NCBI GenBank assembly: GCA_020650975.1
Contig: JAIPMN010187607.1
Coordinates: forward strand, 1-25,234
Length of the DNA stretch: 25,234 nucleotides
Source: Apostichopus californicus
Taxonomy: Eukaryota; Echinodermata; Holothuroidea; Aspidochirotida; Stichopodidae
Direction of reading: 5' to 3'
Part shown: positions 1-9,489 of the stretch, one piece after another
Position numbering within the stretch: the first letter of the stretch is position 1
Layout of the letters: the number at the start of each line of letters is the position of its first letter
The notes under the pieces: generated by a model
Told to the model about the DNA's origin: nothing
Seen by the model: only the letters and a program-made list of their open reading frames with translations
Databases searched by the model: none
Translations under genes and position numbers: made by a program

Positions 1-72
1 CAATTGCATTTTACTTAAGTAAAATTCAATTCTACTTAAGTAAAATACAATTTAGCTTAAGTGGAATTGAAG
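1..72. repeat. CTTAAG palindromic minisatellite, left block
   Basis: Three successive units, each centred on CTTAAG with AT-rich arms that are near reverse complements of each other (TTTTACTTAAGTAAAAT type). Spacing is about 22-25 bp. The block is cut by the window edge, so its full length is unknown. It is the same repeat type as the larger block at 945-1424. It lies just outside the 31-bp inverted repeat that starts at 79. Confidence 0.85.
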
Positions 73-928
73 GATCGGTCGTATGGCAAGCCGTATTAAC
101 ATTTACCTCATGCGGAGAAGTGGTTGGTCTGGGGGCAATGTTAACATGGTACCATGTCTTGTGGTACTACTACTATTAGTACTAGTACCACTGCTTGGTG
201 CAACAGCATCAGCAACAGTTTGCAACGATTGATTGGCTGGCTGCATTTACCAAATGTCTAACGTTCAGACTCAGTGACAAACATAGCTTTGCTTCATTTG
301 CTAAGGGTAAGTATGGTGTTATGTTCGTACATACACAACGAAAGCTGGATAAGTATCGCAGTATGGGGGAATGGCCGCAAATAGTTACGTAACTAGTACG
401 TCTTGAACGTAACTCTATAGGTCTCGCATCACAATTAATTGTTCCATTGACTTACACACCAAACTCGTCACTTTCAAGACCTGCCAAAGCATAGATAGAA
501 GTTTTCATCTGGTATATCCTACCCACCACATGATAGCTGAGATCTTGGCCTATCATGGCACTTGCAAACTTCCATATCATGATCTTTTAGATTTTGAGCT
601 AGAAGAGGAGCAGGTTTAGCATACTGCACCCTTCCATCTGCTCGTTCGGAGTAATATCAACGATTTTCTAAAATGGTTTATATCACCTTCGATCCTCCCT
701 ATTTTCACACCATCTGTACTTTAAACTATGCTCTTTCATATACAGACAGAACAAACGATGACAGTAAATGCTAACATGCTTAAAGAAGCTTTACGTTAGG
801 TACTTTTACCTCTTTTCTGACAATGGTTAACCTTTTGAGCGGATGAACACGTGGTGCGGTACCTATAATAGTATACTATACAAAGTCGGACTTCGCGGCA
901 AGTACAGTGACGCAATGAGTAGCATACT

Positions 929-1090
929 GATTGACCAATCACATTTCACTTAAGCTTAATTCTATTTCACTTAAGTGAAATAGATTGACCAATCACATTT
1001 CACTTAAGTGTAATTCTATTTCACTTAAGTGAAATAGATTGACCAATCACATTTCACTTAAGCGTAATTCTATTTCACTTAAGTAAAATG
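929..1090. repeat. 54-bp higher-order tandem repeat, three copies
   Basis: Three consecutive copies start at 929, 983 and 1037 with a 54-bp period. Each copy carries GATTGACCAATC, itself a dyad, followed by two CTTAAG palindromes. Copies 1 and 2 are almost identical; the third diverges at its end into the simpler array. This is recent amplification within an older palindromic array. Confidence 0.85.
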
Positions 1091-1424
1091 CAATTTAGCT
1101 TAAGTGAAATTGAAAAGCCATTTTGCTTAAGTAGAATACCATTTTACTTAGGTAGAATTGAATTTTACTTAAGCAGAATTGTATTTTACTTAAGTAGAAT
1201 TGTATTTTACTTAAGCTTAATTCAATTAAACTTAAGCTAAATTGAATTTTACTTAAGTAAAATACGATATAAACAAAAACCGTTTGAACTTAGGCTAATA
1301 TGAATTCCGCTTAAGTGGAATACAATTAAGCTTAAGTAAAATGCAATTCTACTTAAGTGCAATTCATTTCACTTAAGCTTAATTGTATTCTACTTAAGTG
1401 GAATTAATTCTACTTAAGTAGAAT
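945..1424. repeat. CTTAAG palindromic minisatellite, main block
   Basis: About 21 units, 19 with an exact CTTAAG core and two with CTTAGG, spaced roughly 18-30 bp apart. Arms vary between units but usually stay self-complementary: TTTCA/TGAAA, TTTTA/TAAAA, TTCTA/TAGAA and TTCCG/TGGAA types all occur. The block stops four bases before the right arm of the 31-bp inverted repeat. No coding potential is seen. Confidence 0.9.
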
Positions 1425-1722
1425 AGAGAGGTAAATGTTAAAACGGCTTGCCATACGAGCTGAGCCTGCAGGTACATCCAAGTACTGGTTGAAGCACAGC
1501 TCGTAACTTCAAGAGACAAATAACTGCCACGTCTGGTGATGCCCATTGATGGCCTGTACGTCTCCATTGTCGATAGCTCTCGCCATGTCTGTGATGAGGG
1601 TTACATGAGCACCATCCAACCAATGCAGTCTAAAGTTCTCTCACCTGTTCTTTATCATTTTCATTATTGTTAAGAATTATACGTGCAATGCCTATGTTGC
1701 AATTAAAGATCAATGCACTTAC

Positions 1723-2263
1723 CAACCCCGTTTGGAATGCTGGGTCAGCCAACTTCTCTTCAAATGAAGTCAACTCCGCGGGTGTCTTCAGTGGGAGAGA
1801 TGCACCATCTGGTAGGGTAAAATCTTGGGCACTGGTTCTTCCTTCCTTCGTGAGCAAATTCTTCAACAGGCCTCCATGAACTCTTTGGGTATCTCTTATA
1901 TCCTCGAGAAGTCTGAGGACATTTTGCCAGAAGGCCTTGTTAGTGGTCGGCCTCTCATGGTCACTGGTTGGGGTAGCTGTGGCCCCGACTGTGGTGCGAG
2001 GGGTGGTCGTGACTGGTGTGAGAGGGGTGATCCTGACTGGTGTGCAAGGGAGAGGTTGTAGTGAAGGTGTTGAGCTGCAGATGTCGTTGGTTGGTGTAGG
2101 TGGTGCCGGCAATGAGTGCAGTCTACTGCAAGGTGGCATTGTTATACCCTGCGATGGGACAGGGGACTCCTTCTGTGAGGACGATTTCTTCCGCGGCTTC
2201 GATTTCACAGGAGAGTCAACTTCGCTTACCTCGCTGTCTGAGGTAACGTACCTTGTGGTCCTC
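1723..2263 (-). CDS. DUF4806-like protein, exon 3 (linker and start of DUF4806-like region)
   Basis: This exon gives 180 codons plus one split base. It is preceded on the minus strand by a long pyrimidine tract and CAG, and ends at a consensus donor (TTG|GTAAGT). The start is rich in Ser, Lys and Arg (TSDSEVSEVDSP, KPRKKSS). A Pro/Thr-rich linker follows, then a helical stretch (FWQNVLRLLEDIRDT). The last segment, LPLKTPAELTSFEEKLADP, matches the opening of DUF4806-type domains as I know them. The rest of that domain should be in a later exon, which I could not find. Its first base completes the AG left by the exon at 3970-4063 to give Arg, so the two exons join in frame. Function is unknown; such proteins are often encoded by expanded, transposon-like invertebrate families. 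The open frame extends past both splice sites, but the extensions look intronic. Confidence 0.65.
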
Positions 2264-2466
2264 CTGAAAGAAAAAGAAAAAAAAACAGTTGGTATGTAAT
2301 GAGATGGGTATATATTTGAACCATAAATCTCGATACCATGGTAGGAATTAGTTATTGGCTCAGTGCCCGGGGCTCTTTTTGGAGTGATTAGGTAATATTT
2401 GCCCTCCAAATGATCTGTCCTACACTAAACATATGGGCAATTTCGCCCTCCTGGCTCCACTATTGA

Positions 2467-2474
2467 GGGCTATT
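2467..2474. repeat. 8-bp target-site duplication, left copy
   Basis: GGGCTATT directly precedes the element starting at 2475 and is repeated exactly at 2856-2863 after its right end. Eight-base duplications are the hallmark of hAT insertion. Confidence 0.9.
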
Positions 2475-2855
2475 CAACCGCGCCGGAACGTTTGTAATGT
2501 TGGTGGGGCCAACCCAATTAGGTGTGGGGTCCAGGGGCTCGCCTAAGGGCACCAGTGGCCGGGGTGTCCAGCGGCGAAGCCCCGGTGGGGTCCAGGGGGC
2601 GGAGCCCCAGAAGCTCCCGGAAATTAACTGATTTGGAACAAATTTATGACACGTGTGATGTTTATATTTGTCTCCGAGGCTCAGTTTATTGATGCAAAAT
2701 GACATTGTTTTGTATTTTAATAAAATCGAACATTAAAAATGATCATTTTATTTTATGAGTGAGCAATACTTTTGTTCTTGCCAAAATGTTGGGGGCCAAT
2801 TACCCACTTTCAAAAAGTTGAGGGGGCCACGGCCCCCATGCTTCCGGCGCCTATG
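2475..2855. mobile_element. hAT-type MITE (381 bp), intronic
   Basis: The ends are short imperfect inverted repeats: CAACCGCGCCGGAAC on the left, and CATAGGCGCCGGAAGC read inward from the right. They are flanked by perfect GGGCTATT duplications. GC-rich subterminal stretches (GGGGTCCAGGGG, GGGGGCCACGGCCCCC) enclose an AT-rich core. There is no transposase frame, so it is non-autonomous. It lies in the intron between the exons at 3970-4063 and 1723-2263 of the DUF4806-like gene. Confidence 0.9.
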
Positions 2856-2863
2856 GGGCTATT
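2856..2863. repeat. 8-bp target-site duplication, right copy
   Basis: GGGCTATT, identical to 2467-2474, directly follows the right end of the MITE. Confidence 0.9.
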
Positions 2864-3256
2864 TTGCAGGTTTAAGGGGCTAATCGCCCTCAGCCCTCAT
2901 CTATTTCCTATCCTGCTCGATACTGGACTTTGTGGCCTCGTGCATATCATGTTTTAACCAGATATTTTGTGTCATTTATTCCACAAGTATAATCTCAATA
3001 AACAACAGATTCTTTTCGATTTTTGGGTATCAATTTCCACTGTAATGCGGATTCTATGATCAACTGTTTCCCTCACACATGCAAAAGTACAAATGGTTTG
3101 GAAGTGTAGTAGGTAAGTCATCCACTACTCCCCAGGTTTCCACTCTGACAATTGTGCTTGATAGCAATACCCATCTCAGTGTCATGGTTTTGTACACTCA
3201 ATAGCCCATTCATGTTCCATGTCCGATAGACACTTGGTTGTATTCGAAGGCGATTC

Positions 3257-3806
3257 GATTGAAAGAATAGTCCAACACTGAATAAAGCTTCTGGAAAATA
3301 AGTGGAGAGAATACCAAACTCAACAGTGCAACTCCTATTGGAATCACATCGCCGGTTATTGAGATATTGATTTTCGAAGTCTCTAGAAATGTCCGCTCCA
3401 TTTGTGCACATGACCACATTGGTCATATAGTTAAACTTTGGCCGAAATCTCTTATGTAAGTAAGTAATTACAATGTAACTGCTCTTCACATAAAAATTTA
3501 AATACCCAAATGTTCATTATATTTTTAAATGTTTTTTTTCTTTGTTGACTGAATTGCTAACTTCAAAAATGCATAAGTGGAAGTAATTTATAAATACAAT
3601 GAATACCATAAGCTATTGTTGACAAAAGTTGAACCGTGACGTCATAGAGCTGATGCTAAACAGTGTTTATTCTGTAATTTGATAACTATACAAAGGGAGA
3701 TATCTCCAAAACTGCATAACGGATTCATGTGAGGTTTGCAGCTACTGACAGTGGAAATATTGATCATATGTAGCTTTTATTGAGTGTTGGACTATTCTTT
3801 TCAATC
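3257..3806. mobile_element. Foldback-type inverted-repeat element 1
   Basis: The left arm begins GATTGAAAGAATAGTCCAAC at 3257. The right arm ends with the reverse complement, TTGGACTATTCTTTTCAATC, at 3806. The arms can be aligned imperfectly for over 100 bp (for example GGTTATTGAGATAT against GTTTTGGAGATAT). No target duplication was identified. It sits in the same intron as the hAT MITE. Its outer motif GAATAGTCCA recurs at the ends of the element at 20725-21284. Reading frames inside it look like chance. Confidence 0.65.
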
Positions 3807-3969
3807 TGCTTCCCTTAGAACCAAGTGCGTTGTGAAATTAATTATTCCTGACGGGAACGGGAAGAGGGCTTATATGAAAACTGCAACTGCTGCCAGTTGG
3901 GGAAGGAATACTGTATTTTTTCAGACAGCCCGATGAATGACAACTGATTTAGCTACAGTAAAATGTTAC

Positions 3970-4063
3970 CTTTTTTTCCTACTTGCTGGTTCCTCAACAT
4001 CGGTTTGTAAATCTGAAGTGTCTTCTGCCATTGACAGCTTTACTACAGCACGATCATATGTAC
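3970..4063 (-). CDS. DUF4806-like protein, exon 2
   Basis: A 94-nt exon bounded by a good acceptor (TTATGTTTCAG) and donor (AAAAAAG|GTAACA) on the minus strand. It encodes 30 full codons (TYDRAVVKLSMAEDTSD, then LQTDVEEPASRKK) plus split bases at both ends. The pattern TYDxA..KL..AEDTSDL is what I expect after the N-terminal domain of DUF4806-type proteins. The trailing AG joins in phase with the exon at 1723-2263. The upstream join is problematic: 5192-5397 leaves two bases, where this exon needs one. Confidence 0.65.
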
Positions 4064-5191
4064 CTGAAACATAACAAATAGGGATCCTTCAATAATCATG
4101 ACTATGGGCTGAATGCGGAAATGAAGATACCATACTTTAAGCCAGTTAAAAAGTTGATTCTCATCAATGACTTCTGAAAAAATCCATCGCGAGGGCCTTT
4201 TCATTTTTATTCCAGACCAACTTTTAGTGTGGTCTCATTGGACCATTTCGGTACTATTAATCGTGAATCCAGAATTTTCTTGTTGTTCTTGTCAAGTCGA
4301 CTTTCCATCGAGCATGAAGGCCCTCACTCATCTGATAAAGACATTATTTTTTATACAAATTGAAGCTGTGATGTTCAAATGACGGAATATAAAACAAAGC
4401 AAGGTGTTGGTACTGTTGCCTTGTAAAAAAAAAAAATCACATTTTGTTAAAAGGCCTATGGACATGTAGAAAACTTCATGAGTTCATAATGAGTATATTA
4501 AGGAGCATAAGCTCAGAGCCAGTTGTCAGTCCCCATAGGTGTGAAAATGCTGTGACATTCAATACACTGATCCACATGTGCGTAGCCATAAACCATAAAG
4601 AATAGATGTGTACAATTTTTAGGGACGCAAGGGATACCAGAAACAAACTTATTAATTTACCTGGCCTGTAGCCGATACACTAATTTATACATGCATTTAT
4701 GAACTATATATATCTCAATGCCAAATTGCCATGGAAAACTTTCATGCACCAATTTACTCTAATATTCACACCAGGTACAAACCATGGTGAAAATTAAATA
4801 TGGTTACAAAGCTAGAAGAGTCCTTGTTCTGAAAATATTGTGAATTGTGGATGCTGTGATGTCAGTAAAGCTGACAAAGAAAACAATTGTGAATAGATTA
4901 ACCATCACTATGTTTTAATAACAATTTTACGTGTTTGGGGGTTGAAAAACATACATAATAAATGGCAAGCACCCAATCATGCATTTTAGGGTTTTCCGGT
5001 GATCTTTGCACATTTTGGAGGAAAGATACGGCAAATAAGTCGTATATTGTCATTTGAAATCGTCGAAAACCGTCGAAATTCCTAGCCTAAAGTATTCAGG
5101 TAGGTGGTCTGAGTTAAAGTACAATGCTAGTGGTTTTAACCATGCATGGTTTCATCCAGCTGTCAAATACATTTGCACAGAGTTACTTTAC

Positions 5192-5397
5192 CACAGGTTC
5201 AACACAATCCGGATAGTGTAGCGTGTCCAAGAACCTTGTGGACTTTCTCTTGCCCTGACCAGCCGATTGACATTAGAAGATTTCTGTAAGGAAGGCCAGA
5301 AACATTCATCCTCTTCTGCGGAACAAAGCCAATTTGTCGGTATTACAGCAACGGACCTCGATGACGTAAATTCAACTACTACGAAATTTGCCATGAT
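5192..5397 (-). CDS. DUF4806-like protein, first coding exon (N-terminal domain)
   Basis: The proposed start is the ATG at 5394, three bases inside the exon and directly after a strong acceptor (TTTTTTCTATTCACAG), so a 5' untranslated exon probably lies upstream (higher coordinates). The 67 codons begin MANFVVVEFTSSRSVAVIPT and continue with NWL, CFWPSLQK and SPQGSWTRYTIRIV. This order (VVVEF, VIPTNWL, a Trp-Pro pair, then W..Y.IRIV) is characteristic of the N-terminal module of DUF4806-type proteins. The exon ends at CTGTG|GTAAAG. Joining it to the exon at 3970-4063 puts the frame off by one base and brings in an early stop, so this copy may be broken or use another splice site. A 108-codon open frame reads through the acceptor, but its extra N-terminal residues look intronic. 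Confidence 0.65.
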
Positions 5398-5463
5398 CTG
5401 TGAATAGAAAAAAGTGAGATAGTACATACAATGTACTAGTGGTTTAGGGTTGGAATTTTTACA

Positions 5464-5880
5464 GTTAGTGGGGTCAATCCATGTCAAATCTTTAGGCGGC
5501 TGTTGCTCGACCACTCCTGAAAATTATTATGCTTGCGCAGTTACTTTGTACATCAATACGAGAAAACAATAAATCCTGAAAATTTCAGCTCAAAAGTTAT
5601 ATAGTTATTGAATTATCACACTTTCAATTTCCGATAAATTAAGAAAAAGTGACTATTTGCCATTTTCGCCATTTTTTTAAGCTCATTTCTGGGAAATTAA
5701 AATTATCCAGTAGACTGGAAAGAATAACTGATTTCGATCTTATACTGTACGTGGAATGTGGCCCCTTTGAAAATGCCAATTTTCATGATCTTCAGTGAAA
5801 AATGTCCCATTTTCAGGGATTAATAGCTCACAATGGGTTATTAATTTCAGAAATGTCATAAGCATTTTGAGAGTTATGGT
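5464..5880 (+). repeat. Dispersed repeat, copy A
   Basis: Begins GGGGTCAATCCATGTCAAATC and contains CTGAAAATTTCAGCTCAAAAG, a TATCACACTTTCAATTTCCG block, CCAGTAGACTGGA and TTTTCAGGGATTAATAGCTCAC. Diverged relatives of these blocks occur in the same order at about 9490-9790 and 13209-13660. No coding potential or target duplication is seen, so the class is unknown. Confidence 0.7.
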
Positions 5881-7189
5881 TCTTTAAAAATGCTATTCTG
5901 CACTCTTTGCTGACACATTTGGGGCTTTTGAAGGTCAATAATGATTAGGGAACAGGTGGCAGAAGACCTATTTTCCTTTATAGCCAAAGTGTTTTCTTTT
6001 GTGTAAATAAAATTGGAAGGCCTTTTTCCTTAACACAAAAATCATCAAAATGAGTGCAGTTTCCCATAACAATTGAAATGATTGTGCAATGCCATGTAAG
6101 TGTTGCACAATGTCATGTAATATGATCAGTCTAGCCTGATCAGCCTAATGCATCTAGGCCACTACCCACTACTGTACAAATACTTCCATTTCATCAATCA
6201 TTAGGATAATAGTAACAGCACCAAAATGGCTAGACTCACTAACTGCCAAGCTAGTTTTACCTTTGATATATGTAATCATGATTTAAATCAGCTTGATTTG
6301 AAATTTGAATGCTGGCAATTGGTCCCCATTGACCGATGTGAGCCATACAATTCATGTAAATTGACACACACCACAGTCACTTCATTGACTGACACGATGA
6401 AATGACGCACACAAGAGTCACCTCGATGACAAACAATGGAGGTGAAGTGACGCATATGTGAGTCGCTTGTAATTTGTCATTGACTCAACAATGACGGACC
6501 TTGCAGGTGGTACAGGGGGTGGGGCATGCAACTGACAAACTTATGCATTACACACAGCAGTTTAATTGTGAATGAAACATGGATCACAGAAAATAACAAA
6601 CGGCATCTTCAAGTGTCAGGTGACAAACATGTGATGTGTGATTGAAGAACTATCCCTGTGTATGGTGCAAATGGGAATAGTACTATGCTGATACAAATTA
6701 ATCCATGACAGTACAAATGTACAATAGACAATTTCCTGTAGGTTTGGAGATCATGAATTAAGGATGCAGTGAAAAATTAAAAGCAGCTCAGCTACACCCA
6801 AAATCAAATCCCGGACATCTCGCTTAAAACAGCCAACTGAGCCAAGTGGTGGTCTTGACTCTCTATGGACAAGCTACCCTTTACTGAATAGAATTGGACA
6901 TCCCAAGGGAGTTCATTGAACCCTACAATTGGAAGCCACTCTTCCTGAGGATCTACTAGATATACACTCCAAGCCCGGCCCCTAATTGACGAATTAAACA
7001 CGAATCACGAATTAATCTAGTCAGAATACCTATGTTATTCACAACAATTCTAAACATGTGGCGCATGTACAGTATAAGCCCTATAAGGATGATTCAATTT
7101 CAATCTATGAGAAATTATGTTCAAGCCTTAGAGGGGATAAATTTTTGGAAATGACAGCCCAACTCACATGATGGACTACTAGTATATAT
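5881..7189. other. Gene-free stretch
   Basis: AT-rich sequence with no gene I can support. At 6350-6480 there are short, diverged copies of a TGACGCACAC/GTCAC motif. The open frame at 6804-7001 (minus) shows no family resemblance. It may be flanking sequence of the transposase remnant at 7190-9124. Confidence 0.4.
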
Positions 7190-9124
7190 TCATGAATGGA
7201 GTTGTTGAACGGCCACAAAGTCATCTTTGAATGGAAGAAGAACAAATTTCCTGGATAGTTCAGAGATGTTGATGACTGAAAATTTACCTTCGGGCCGACT
7301 CACAACAAAAGTGTTCAACAATGATGAATTTAGAGGGCTGGTATAGAACTCTGTCTTTGTGCGAAATTTTTCAACTACAGCAAGGGTTCCGCGCTCCCTT
7401 GAATGCAGAATGTTCCTGATGAGAAAGATGTCTTCATCATTACCAAAAAAGTTGTCGCCTCTATGACAAGAAATAAACAACTTTTCTCCAATACATTGCT
7501 TATATTGTGTAAACAAATGGAAACCAGCAGGAAGCGGACCTCCTTGATGCATTTTCTTGAACAAACTTTTTCTTTCACATTCCCCACAAAAATGTTCTGC
7601 TCTTTCTCTCTCAAGCGACGAAAAATTTGAGACAATGGATTCTGTGGTCTTCTCACCATCTTTTTCAACTGTCCTAAATAATTTTCATACCTGAAAGCTG
7701 AAACCGAGTCAAGTGGGCCAAATTTACGAGCGTCGTCCACTATATGTATCAAACTGTGAGCATTGTATCCTACAAATGCATCGCCATACAACACCGCAAA
7801 GTTTTTGACAAAAATGATGAGAAGTTTCTCAATATAATGAAGATGCAAACTGTACAGAGAAGAATTCAGAAGTAAATTGATGGATACCGAGAGTGCCATA
7901 AAGTTCTGGTACAGATTTTTCTCAAAATGTCCACGTAATACAACAGGACCTGTTTAAATGAGGAACTGACGAAATTCAGTGGCCTTCCATTGCTTAATTT
8001 CCAATAAAGATCTTAGTTTCCTCGAAAATTCTCTCGGCAAATAACTCCGAAAACTTGTGAGGCGCTGTGAAATGGTATTGATAACATTCCCTGATAATCG
8101 AATGTAGTCAAGAGGAAAGCTTGAAACTAAATCCAACTTGAGATCACATAAGGAAGATTGTTGGATATGATGATCTTCATCTGTCATCTCTCTGAAAGAA
8201 GAGTCTGTCTTCTTTCCAGCTTCACACTCAGGAAATGTCATTCGATTTTGCAGGTGCATCACATATAACAGAATCTAGAGAAACCTGGTAATGCTTTGAA
8301 TTGAATATGATTCCATGAACTTCAACTTTTGACATCTCATCAACAAAATCTGTCATAAACTCATTGACAGAACCAGGTTTCGTTTTACCTGAAAATAAAC
8401 CGATGACAAAAGGGACACAGTTTGCGATTTCTTTAATCTTCCCAAGAATCGGCCACAGTGCAACATTTGAGCTCCTGAAGAGAGGAACCCCATCAGTGTT
8501 AATTGTTACTGTGTCTGAGTGAAAATCCTTGGCGAACTGAGTTAATGTTGCTGTTATTGATGTGACAATGCGAATATGTAGGTAGGAGCCACCAGCAATA
8601 TTCTTAATGTGCATCTCCATTGGACTTGGGGTGCTCAGAAGAGATCTGGGATCACTCGGAAGATTCAGATGGGCAAGAATTAAAATTTTCAGTAATGCCG
8701 ACACAGCTGCATGGGAAATATTGAAATTGCATGCCCATGCAGCCAACTGTTCTCTCAAATTCAAGTTTTCAGACTCGCTGTGAGATCTTGAGCTGAGTCC
8801 ATCACTTTGAAAATCTATAGTTTCGAAATCATCATTGCAGTCTTCTGGTAATTCCGATTCATCTTCCGAAGAACTAGGGTGTGAAGGATTCCTAGTTCTA
8901 ACATTTGAGAATGATGAACTACTATTACTATTAGGTGAGGGTGGTGATGCAGTTGCACTGCTAGTCCTACCATACTGTGAATGTTCAGTAATTGGAGATT
9001 CAACCATGCTTTCTGAAACATCCCCAGAACTTGCATTCTCAAAGTTAACTAAATGTTCGTCCACTAATTTCCGTATTTTCCGCTTCTTTGTTCTCTCAGA
9101 GTAAGTGGTAAGACCATCCATCTC
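7190..9124 (-). pseudogene. EnSpm/CACTA-like transposase, inactivated
   Basis: The ATG at 9121 follows a strong acceptor (TTTTTCATTCTTACAG|GAG). The N-terminal 290 codons run through a basic head (TKKRKIRK), a Ser-rich acidic linker, and a domain ending VSLDSVICDAPAK. The CDAPA motif should lead into a Cys/His motif, but the sequence jumps to RMTFPECEAGKKTD in another frame near 8250. LVSSFPLDY then skips directly to LSGNVINTIS near 8105, a second internal loss. WKATEFRQFLI is followed by a TAA at 7954-7956 where LYTGPVVL is expected. The reading frame resumes with the DUF4218-like segment NAHSLIHIVDDARKFGPLDS and SAFRYENYLGQLKKMVR. Near 7560 the frame shifts again into HQGGPLPAGFHLF and ends naturally at 7190. 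Family assignment rests on recalled motif order. The element's terminal repeats were not found. Confidence 0.75.
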
Positions 9125-9489
9125 CTGTAAGAATGAAAAACCTGATATGAAATTTCAGTGCCCAGTGATGCAATTACAATGCAACAAAACATTTTGAACC
9201 CTCCAGGGCACACAAATCTAAACTTTCAGTGTCCAAACTATTAAAGACCTGTCTATAACCCCTAAACCCATTGTAGCACCAACCCAGGTGGTAATCACAG
9301 GATTAGTTATCCATTAAAGAAGCCTCACAAACATTTACTCAAAAATTAGACACATTTCAAAAGACCAACTTTCTCATTTTGCCCAGACAATTGACAAGTG
9401 CATAATTTTCAGATCCATATATGTCAATTAGTTATTAGATAATGGCTAATGCACCCATTTTGAAGGCTCAAAAAAATTTGTTCTCCTCA
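9125..9489. other. Gene-free stretch upstream of the EnSpm-like pseudogene
   Basis: AT-rich sequence that would be intron or 5' sequence of the minus-strand transposase. Apart from the acceptor at 9125, no exon or promoter element is recognisable. Confidence 0.4.

Larger units (their letters stand above)
79..1458. mobile_element. Candidate element bounded by a 31-bp inverted repeat
   Basis: Positions 79-109 (TCGTATGGCAAGCCGT...) and 1428-1458 (...ACGGCTTGCCATACGA) are inverted copies of each other, 30 of 31 bases matching. The enclosed 1.3 kb holds about 830 bp of unique-looking sequence and then the CTTAAG array, which runs almost to the right arm. No convincing target-site duplication is visible next to the arms, and no transposase frame was recognised inside. 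The 65-codon open frame at 195-392 resembles nothing I know and may be chance. It could be a non-autonomous DNA transposon, or two oppositely oriented copies of a repeat boundary. Confidence 0.5.

Noticed and set aside
1..1424. CRISPR-like array
   Set aside because: Spacing is irregular, units are palindromic with variable arms and no constant repeat with unique spacers, and the context is eukaryotic.
1459..1623. Minus-strand segment reading WLDGAHVTLITDMARAIDNG, reminiscent of a reverse-transcriptase region
   Set aside because: Only about 35 codons are open in that frame, no catalytic or flanking motifs follow, and a different frame is open over the same stretch. It could also be a decayed exon of the DUF4806-like gene, but no DUF4806 pattern is visible.
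1825..2299. Overlapping plus-strand open frames rich in Gly, Val and Arg
   Set aside because: They lie opposite the DUF4806-like exon and mirror its Pro/Thr-rich linker; shadow frames.
4427..4440. A-run as the tail of a retrogene or SINE
   Set aside because: No upstream coding sequence, promoter boxes or target duplication is visible; a simple homopolymer.
8835..9104. Plus-strand 89-codon frame
   Set aside because: Antisense shadow of the Ser-rich N-terminal part of the EnSpm-like transposase.
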